A stretch of DNA of 9,939 nucleotides from Bacteroidetes oral taxon 274 str. F0058 (lineage in GTDB: Bacteria; Bacteroidota; Bacteroidia; Bacteroidales; Paludibacteraceae), in the NCBI GenBank assembly GCA_000163695.1, contig GG774889.1, positions 304,301 through 314,239 of the forward strand. The letters are read 5' to 3'. The position numbers were made by a program, and so were the translations under genes. Numbering within the stretch: position 1 is the first letter of the stretch; each line of letters starts with the position of its first letter. The notes under the pieces were generated by a model. The model saw nothing but the letters and a program-made list of their open reading frames with translations. It ran no database searches and was not told where the DNA came from. Of this stretch, positions 5,389-9,939 are shown piece after piece.

Positions 5389-5973
5389 ATGAAGAACAAA
5401 ACATTGTGGATAGTAGGCGGAGTGGTTGTCTTGCTGATTATCTGGGGGATTTCAGTATATAACGGACTTGTCAAAGCTCAGGTCGGCGTGGAGCAGGAGT
5501 GGTCGAACGTTGAGACGCAGTATCAGCGTAGGGCAGACCTTATAGGCAATCTGGTGGCAACCGTCAAGGGCTACGCCGAGCACGAAAAAAGTACTCTGAC
5601 AGATGTCATAACAGCCCGTGCTGCAGCTACTCAGACCAAAATCGACGCTCAAAACCTCACTCCCGAGAAGATGAAAGAGTTCCAAGCGGCTCAGGGCGAG
5701 TTGTCGTCGGCATTGGGTAGGTTGCTCGTTACTATCGAGAGATACCCCGACCTGAAAGCCAATCAGAACTTCCTCGAGCTACAAGCACAACTCGAAGGAA
5801 CGGAGAACCGCATACAAGTAGCTCGCCGACAGTACAATACTGTAGCCGGCGAGTTTAACAAAAAGGTACGCGTCTTCCCGACAAATATTATTGCAGGGCT
5901 CTTTGGTATAACGGCGAAGCCGTTCTTCGAAGCGGATGAAGCCTCCTCGAAGGCTCCTAAGGTAGAGTTTTAG
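5389..5973 (+). CDS. lemA: LemA family membrane protein
   Basis: A 194-residue protein with one N-terminal membrane helix (about residues 6-23, rich in Val/Leu/Ile) followed by a helical domain. The LemA signature is plain: GLVKAQVGVEQEWSNVETQY, then QRRADLIGNLVATVKGYAEH, with KKVRVFPTNIIAGLFG near the end. LemA proteins are single-pass envelope proteins of uncertain biochemical role. In Bacteroidetes they often stand next to TPM-domain (YgcG-like) genes, but none follows here. The ATG at 5389 gives a short Lys-rich start before the helix; the TTG at 5341 overlaps the promoter. The usual LIPNLV is LIGNLV. The last 17 bp overlap the 3' end of the convergent lipoprotein gene, and no separate terminator is seen. 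Confidence 0.93.
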   Translation: MKNKTLWIVGGVVVLLIIWGISVYNGLVKAQVGVEQEWSNVETQYQRRADLIGNLVATVKGYAEHEKSTLTDVITARAAATQTKIDAQNLTPEKMKEFQAAQGELSSALGRLLVTIERYPDLKANQNFLELQAQLEGTENRIQVARRQYNTVAGEFNKKVRVFPTNIIAGLFGITAKPFFEADEASSKAPKVEF

Positions 5974-6802
5974 TGTTTGTCGGTTGTTCGGACTTGGATA
6001 GTCTCAGACTTAATACTTTATATACCTTCGTCATCTCTGCCTTTCGGGCTTGGTTGCCGTAGACCTCTTTGAGGATTTTTGCAAAGTCATAGGTATCGAG
6101 GATTGTTTTTACATTGCTTTTTGATATTTTGTAAGAATAATCCTTGTCTCCTTTTAGTATTATCTCTATCTGGTTATCGGCATTCTGCCTGAAAAAACTT
6201 ATTAGCTGCTCTACTTCGGGAGCGGTATAATTCACCAGTTCGTAGTTCACTCCGAAATCGTTGTAGGAGTTGCGGGCTTCATCTTTTGCTTCTGCCGTGG
6301 AGGCTGTGGCGTCTCCCACTTTGGCTACTATCTGTCTGTGTTTTATGGATTTGCCTACCAAATTGCTGATAAGACGGAACTTGCCTTGCTCGTCGGCTAT
6401 TGGTTTGAGATAAGTCCTGCTGCTGTTGATGGCATTCTGCATACTCTTGTGCTCGTAGTCGCCTACTTGCTGATATTTTTCGTCTTTTGTGAATCGGTAG
6501 TTTTTTGCTATCGCTTCGGCGTCTTGTAACAACGCTTGCAGAGCACTGTCCACCTGCGGCATATCGCGGTTGATTTCGTCTATGGTTATTCTCCACAGGA
6601 GCGTATCTGCCTTTTTGCGATACTCGACTTGACGCGGATATTTAGCGTGTATGGAGTCGAGTAGATTTTTGGCGTTGTCTAACGAGTTTTCTTTGTAAAA
6701 CCTCATTGCGTTGTCGTAGAGAGTAGCCGCCTTTTTTTCTTCCGTTTGCCCGCAAGCAGACAACAAACAGGCGATTGTAAAAAAGATTATTGATTTCTTC
6801 AT
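5957..6802 (-). CDS. Hypothetical lipoprotein
   Basis: A 281-residue protein with a lipoprotein signal: MKK, a hydrophobic stretch, and lipobox LLSAC with Cys17 as the lipidation site. It is therefore exported and anchored to a membrane. After the signal, about residues 25-60 (LYDNAMRFYKENSLDNAKNL and on) look like a single TPR-like helical pair. The rest is mixed, charged and mostly helical. I do not recognise a characterised family, and no enzyme motif is visible. It begins 32 bp after the DUF2007-like gene on the same strand, so the two are probably cotranscribed. Its end overlaps lemA tail-to-tail. Similar lipoproteins of unknown function are common in Bacteroidales. Confidence 0.8.
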   Translation of the reverse strand: MKKSIIFFTIACLLSACGQTEEKKAATLYDNAMRFYKENSLDNAKNLLDSIHAKYPRQVEYRKKADTLLWRITIDEINRDMPQVDSALQALLQDAEAIAKNYRFTKDEKYQQVGDYEHKSMQNAINSSRTYLKPIADEQGKFRLISNLVGKSIKHRQIVAKVGDATASTAEAKDEARNSYNDFGVNYELVNYTAPEVEQLISFFRQNADNQIEIILKGDKDYSYKISKSNVKTILDTYDFAKILKEVYGNQARKAEMTKVYKVLSLRLSKSEQPTNTKTLP

Positions 6803-6834
6803 ATCTTATTGGTTTTAAATTTTTCGTAATACGT

Positions 6835-7062
6835 TTAGTTTTTTATCTCTTTGAGTATATTTTCTACCGAGGCAATGTCTTTCTCGAATATATGAAGCTT
6901 CGTCCCCCAACTTTTCCCCGATACTATGGGGTTGAGCGGCAGCATAGAATCGTCGGATATAAAACTCTCTATGCCGTTGGCTTTTAGAATATCTTTGGCG
7001 TACATAGCGTCATAAAGATTGTCGTAAGACTTGTAAATAACCGTTTTGCCTTCCGTATTCAT
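6835..7062 (-). CDS. DUF2007-like small protein
   Basis: A 75-residue cytoplasmic protein beginning MNTEGKTVIYKSYDNLYDAM. The pattern of an N-terminal strand, a helix (DAMYAKDILKANGIESFI), a Ser/Asp turn and a second half with WGTKLHIFEKDIASVENIL fits the DUF2007 family, sometimes named putative signal-transducing proteins. The biochemical role is unknown. The ATG at 7062 is chosen over the adjacent GTG at 7065. It is the first gene of a probable two-gene operon with the lipoprotein downstream. Confidence 0.8.
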   Translation of the reverse strand: MNTEGKTVIYKSYDNLYDAMYAKDILKANGIESFISDDSMLPLNPIVSGKSWGTKLHIFEKDIASVENILKEIKN

Positions 7063-7093
7063 CACTATAATGAGTTGTATGTCAATATTGTTG

Positions 7094-7101
7094 CAAAGGT
7101 A
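7094..7101 (-). promoter_or_regulatory. -7 box upstream of the DUF2007-like gene
   Basis: On the minus strand TACCTTTG fits TAnnTTTG and is followed by C, 31 bp upstream of the ATG. No TTTG is seen 18-21 bp further upstream; that stretch is A-rich. Supported by the -7 element only. Confidence 0.55.
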
Positions 7102-7109
7102 TAATTTTT

Positions 7110-7138
7110 TTTCGTTTCGATGTCTTTTTCGAACGAAA
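7110..7138. repeat. Hairpin upstream of the DUF2007-like promoter
   Basis: TTTCGTTTCGA (7110-7120) pairs with TCGAACGAAA (7129-7138) over 10 bp with one bulged T and an 8-nt loop. TCGAACGAA recurs at 7156-7164, 27 bp after the first copy at 7129. It lies just upstream of the promoter and could be an operator, but this is inference. Confidence 0.4.
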
Positions 7139-7141
7139 AGT

Positions 7142-7225
7142 ATCGGACAATCGTCTCGAACGAAGCTTAACCTTGTTTCGTATACTCAAAAGATAAACGA
7201 TTATTCTCGAAATTTATTGTCCGAT
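7142..7225. repeat. 10-bp inverted repeat enclosing 64 bp
   Basis: ATCGGACAAT (7142-7151) and ATTGTCCGAT (7216-7225) are exact inverse copies. Inside are further short complementary pieces (AATCGT 7149-7154 with ACGATT 7197-7202; CGAA..AAG 7157-7165 with CTT..TTCG 7172-7180). On the plus strand TTATTTTT follows soon after. It could be a structured RNA or a binding region; no promoter for an RNA was found. Confidence 0.4.
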
Positions 7226-7238
7226 TGCCTTATTTTTG

Positions 7239-7270
7239 AAAAAAACAACCACCGCCTCGGGTGATTGTTT
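7239..7270 (-). terminator. Rho-independent terminator of the BtuF-like gene
   Basis: Read on the minus strand, AAACAATCACC pairs with GGTGGTTGTTT with one mismatch and a 6-nt loop, ending in a run of seven T. It lies about 60 bp after the stop of the substrate-binding protein gene and closes the uptake operon. Confidence 0.75.
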
Positions 7271-7329
7271 ACCTGCTGTCTCGTCATACGATACTACTCG
7301 TACATAGAGCGGCTCAATGGATATTTTGA

Positions 7330-8478
7330 TTATTTGCTTATAGCCACTTTTTGGATATATACGGGTTTATAATCGGGTAAAAGAGAGGGATGTAACGCCC
7401 ATATAATGTCTTTGAGCACTACGTCGGGTTCTACGAGTGCGGTCTCCCAATAGTCGTTTGCCGAGCTTGGCAGGTAACGCCCCATAAAGGAGAATACATT
7501 GCCTGTTTTCGTGGGTTTGAATAGATTGTGTCGCTGCTCCATAGCCAGAAGCTCAGCCATCGAACCAACTGGTACATTGAGCCATACGTCGGCACTGTTG
7601 AAGTTTTTGAGAACAGTCTCGAAGCTTAGGGCAAGGCTGCCGACGGTCGTGTCGTTTTTGTAAAAGTAGTCGCCGCCGGCGTCGGCTACGAGGTTGGCTA
7701 CGTAGCTCTTACCTCCGGGCATATACCACGTGCCTTTGAAGTTGGCGTTCATAAGCACGGTCGGCTTGTCCGTTGCCGAAGCCGCTGTCTTCTTTGCCTC
7801 GAGGTAACGGCTCTCTATTTGGTCGAATATAGAGTCCGCCTCGGCGGATTTGTTGTAAAATGCCGCCACAAACTTAATCCATTCGGTGCGTGCCAGAGGA
7901 GATGTCTCCATCCACTCGTTGTTGAAAACAAACGGGATACCTGCGTTTTGCAGCCGCTTTATCATTTCGTCTTGTTGCTGATATGATGGCAACATAAAAA
8001 TATCGGGGTGCAAGACCACAAGTTTTTCCAAATCGGGGCTGAACGAGTCGCCCAGATTGGCAATCGCACCGCTTTTGTAACCGTCTGTAATGTATCTGTT
8101 GTACGCAATATCGGGCGAGCAGACCCCCTTGACCGTCTCCAATTCGCCGAGTGCGGCAAGGAAGCCGTAGTAGGTAACTGACGCAACGGCTATTTTGCCG
8201 ATTGGCACCACTATTTTCAGTCCGTCGTCGGGTGTGGCAACATCCTTGTTATCTACCAGATATATAGTCTGTTGCGTGCGTCCTTGCTCAGATAGATTGT
8301 ATACGGTGATTTTTTTGTAATGCTCATAGCTGCTGATGTCGAAGCCTTTGGCGTATTTAATCTCGACTGTGTCTTTGACGCTGTTGTCCGTATTACCGCT
8401 TTTTCGGTTACTGCCGCAAGATGTAATCAATAGCAGGGCAAATAAAAATACGGCTGTCGCTCTTATTTTTGTATTCAT
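7330..8478 (-). CDS. ABC transporter substrate-binding lipoprotein, metal-chelate/cobalamin type (BtuF-like)
   Basis: A 382-residue lipoprotein: hydrophobic signal and lipobox LLITSC with Cys21. After a linker, residues from about 95 onward are a class III periplasmic binding domain (the family of BtuF, FepB and FhuD). Seen are VTYYGFLAALGELETVKGVC, SPDLEKLVVLHPDIFMLPSY, GIPFVFNNEWMETSPLARTE and GTWYMPGGKSYVANLVADAG. Such proteins bind iron chelates, haem or corrinoids in the periplasm and deliver them to a BtuCD-type permease. It begins 29 bp after the BtuG-like gene on the same strand and ends at a terminator, so it is the last gene of that operon. The neighbour favours corrinoid or another chelate as ligand, but the ligand is inferred; no permease or ATPase gene is in the window. 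Confidence 0.85.
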   Translation of the reverse strand: MNTKIRATAVFLFALLLITSCGSNRKSGNTDNSVKDTVEIKYAKGFDISSYEHYKKITVYNLSEQGRTQQTIYLVDNKDVATPDDGLKIVVPIGKIAVASVTYYGFLAALGELETVKGVCSPDIAYNRYITDGYKSGAIANLGDSFSPDLEKLVVLHPDIFMLPSYQQQDEMIKRLQNAGIPFVFNNEWMETSPLARTEWIKFVAAFYNKSAEADSIFDQIESRYLEAKKTAASATDKPTVLMNANFKGTWYMPGGKSYVANLVADAGGDYFYKNDTTVGSLALSFETVLKNFNSADVWLNVPVGSMAELLAMEQRHNLFKPTKTGNVFSFMGRYLPSSANDYWETALVEPDVVLKDIIWALHPSLLPDYKPVYIQKVAISK

Positions 8479-8507
8479 ACTTTTATTGTGTTTTTTTGAG
8501 TTTATCC

Positions 8508-9620
8508 TTATTTAAGGAAAGCTATTACTGCCGGTAAATCTCCTGTTTGGTTCTGCCACCGAACATTTCCGTCCAATGAAAAACAGAATATCTCGCCTGC
8601 CGACTTATAGTCTTTGGCATCGCAGATATACAATTCCTTGCGCTGCGGATTGTAGGCTATATGATAGGGGGTTTTTATCTTAGCTGCAACATCGCTCTGG
8701 GAGATAAACGAATCTTTTATCACTGCCTCTTTTTTAAGGTCGTACAGCGTATATTTGGTTGTGTAGCTCGGGTATTCGAGAGTTACCGCAAACAACGAAT
8801 CGCCGACGATAACAAAGCTACTTGCATTGATACCCAGAGATTTTACTTTATCGTTATGTGTATCTAACCGATAGATGTTTGTGGGTATATCTTCGTAGTT
8901 ACCCCTCGATGATATGTACAGATTGCCTTTTTCGTCTTTTTGTACCAGATTAAGATTGAGCCCTACCTCTATTTTCTTTATTTCGGTAAAAGAAGCCAAG
9001 TCGACGACCGATACGGTTTTCTCGTAATTAGGGGCGTTGTACCCGCCCGAGTTGGCGACGTACAGTTTGCCGTCTACTATCTGCATTTGCTCGGGTTGGT
9101 AGCCTACGGTTACCCTTCGAGTCTCTTTGAGTGTAGCGGTGTCTATCTCAGCTACGTACCCGAGTTGCGATTTCGACGGGTCGACAGGTCCCGCATACGA
9201 AGATACATAAGCCTTACTACCGTAGAATACGATATATCGGCAGTTTGGCACAGTGAAGTTACCTATATGCTTAACTGTCCGCTTGTTCATTACTTCCACC
9301 ATATTGGAGAGATTGATGACTGCATACATCCGATTGCCGTATATCTGGAGGTCGTTGCCTACGTCGCCGAGTTTGAAACCCACATTCGGATTTGCCGTTA
9401 CGAAGATATTTGACACATACTTGGCGTTGTCGTAGTTGTAATAATCCAAAGAAGCCTTGTTGCTTCCCATATTCCCTTGGTTTAGGATATAGAAGCCGTT
9501 GGTGTTGTTGAATATACTGGGGTCGATATTGCCGTTGTCTTTACGACAAGAGGTCGCTACGATCGATAAAATACAAACTGCTAATAATGAGTGCGATAAA
9601 AAATGATTTTTGATTTTCAT
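8508..9620 (-). CDS. YncE/DUF5074-type beta-propeller lipoprotein (BtuG-like)
   Basis: A 370-residue lipoprotein with signal MKIKNHFLSHSLLAVCILSI followed by VATSC, Cys25 being the lipidation site. The next residues, RKD, resemble the charged export signal of surface lipoproteins in Bacteroidetes. The body opens with GFYILNQGNMGSNKASLDYY and shows repeated propeller strands: NDLQIYGNRMYAVIN, RYIVFYGSKAYVSS, PEQMQIVDGKLYVANSGG, GNLYISSRGNY, GDSLFAVTLEYPS and RKELYICDAKDY. This is the YncE/DUF5074 fold of BtuG, the surface protein that binds cobalamin tightly and caps BtuB in Bacteroides. The next gene codes for a chelate-type substrate-binding protein, which supports an uptake role. The real ligand could be another chelate. 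No promoter is seen upstream, so it is probably cotranscribed with the T9SS gene. Confidence 0.8.
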   Translation of the reverse strand: MKIKNHFLSHSLLAVCILSIVATSCRKDNGNIDPSIFNNTNGFYILNQGNMGSNKASLDYYNYDNAKYVSNIFVTANPNVGFKLGDVGNDLQIYGNRMYAVINLSNMVEVMNKRTVKHIGNFTVPNCRYIVFYGSKAYVSSYAGPVDPSKSQLGYVAEIDTATLKETRRVTVGYQPEQMQIVDGKLYVANSGGYNAPNYEKTVSVVDLASFTEIKKIEVGLNLNLVQKDEKGNLYISSRGNYEDIPTNIYRLDTHNDKVKSLGINASSFVIVGDSLFAVTLEYPSYTTKYTLYDLKKEAVIKDSFISQSDVAAKIKTPYHIAYNPQRKELYICDAKDYKSAGEIFCFSLDGNVRWQNQTGDLPAVIAFLK

Positions 9621-9742
9621 ATTATGAATATTTGAAATATATTTTATTTAAATAGTATTGATATTTATGGTTTTGCGTTATTTATTGCTTTGTCTGTAAT
9701 AACCGACTTTTTATGTAATGTCGATTAAGAAGGGAGTTAGTG
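9621..9742. other. A+T-rich spacer, no promoter or riboswitch seen
   Basis: These 122 bp separate the T9SS gene from the BtuG-like gene. They are very A+T-rich (including the palindrome ATTTAAAT) and lack a TAnnTTTG box on the minus strand, a cobalamin-riboswitch-like structure or a terminator. Transcription probably passes through. Confidence 0.4.
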
Positions 9743-9939
9743 CTATTTTTTGATTATTTTGAGCGTCTCCACCGAGTTGTTGTTACGCAACTCCATTATA
9801 TATACTCCTTTGTCGTATCCTGACATATCTATCTGTATCAGGTCTTGTGCGGCGGGTGTCATTTCTTGCAGTTTTTGCCCCGTAATGTTGTATACCGTTA
9901 CTTTGCGACCGTTTGCCTTTACGAAAACTTTGTCGGTGC
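9743..9939 (-). CDS. T9SS type A sorting domain protein, C-terminal 64 residues (cut by window edge)
   Basis: On the minus strand a frame open from the window edge ends at TAG (9745-9743) and gives 64 residues. The order is KVFVKANGRKVTVYNITGQK, then LQEM, IQIDMSGYDKGVYIMEL, and a terminal ETLKIIKK. This is the C-terminal sorting domain of proteins exported through the outer membrane by the type IX (Por) secretion system: a VYNITGQ strand, the DMSGYDKGVYI turn, and a basic end. The function of the main body is unknown because it lies beyond the edge. It is the first visible gene of the group that continues with the BtuG-like and BtuF-like genes, so it is probably a surface protein involved in binding or degrading the ligand or its carrier. 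Confidence 0.88.
   Translation of the reverse strand, partial: TDKVFVKANGRKVTVYNITGQKLQEMTPAAQDLIQIDMSGYDKGVYIMELRNNNSVETLKIIKK

Noticed and set aside
9621..9742. Cobalamin riboswitch before the BtuG-like gene
   Set aside because: The spacer is short and A+T-rich and shows no B12-box-like sequence or multi-helix structure; if present it would lie upstream of the operon's first gene.

Overview
The window looks like chromosome from a member of the Bacteroidales. Four things point there: promoters of the TTTG / TAnnTTTG type, A-rich leaders without Shine-Dalgarno sites, a long-tailed ribosomal protein S16, and a type IX secretion (T9SS) C-terminal sorting domain. The genus cannot be fixed from sequence alone, but the T9SS domain argues for a T9SS-bearing family (Porphyromonas/Tannerella/Paludibacter-like) more than for classical Bacteroides.

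Layout. 1-129 (-) is the N-terminus of an IS30-family transposase running off the left edge. Its upstream side carries a perfect 28-bp palindrome and about 500 bp of hairpin-rich, apparently non-coding DNA. 735-1655 (+) is a visibly A+T-rich gene for a PD-(D/E)XK-like protein with a DUF5655-like C-terminus. This left part looks accessory. Then come tRNA-Arg(ACG) (+), whose terminator runs into the end of the convergent dnaG gene (-), a 400-bp spacer, and rpsP (+) with a clear terminator. The dnaG-rpsP spacer holds a degenerate tandem array with an exact 22-bp period headed by a bulged hairpin. This is the least explained structure here.

5389-7062 holds lemA (+), which meets a lipoprotein gene (-) tail-to-tail with a 17-bp overlap. 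The lipoprotein gene lies just downstream of a small DUF2007-like gene (-), probably in one operon.

The right end, all on the minus strand, is a surface/periplasm uptake group. A T9SS-sorted protein (C-terminus only) is followed by a lipoprotein beta-propeller of the YncE/DUF5074/BtuG type. A metal-chelate-type ABC substrate-binding lipoprotein (BtuF-like) comes 29 bp later and ends at a rho-independent terminator. Together they suggest capture of a corrinoid or similar chelate at the surface and hand-over to a periplasmic ABC system; the TonB receptor and permease would lie outside the window.

No complete new system is visible. The best leads are the 22-bp array, the A+T-rich nuclease-like gene with its 16-bp flanking/internal repeat, the palindrome beside the IS30 end, and the inverted-repeat region at 7110-7226.
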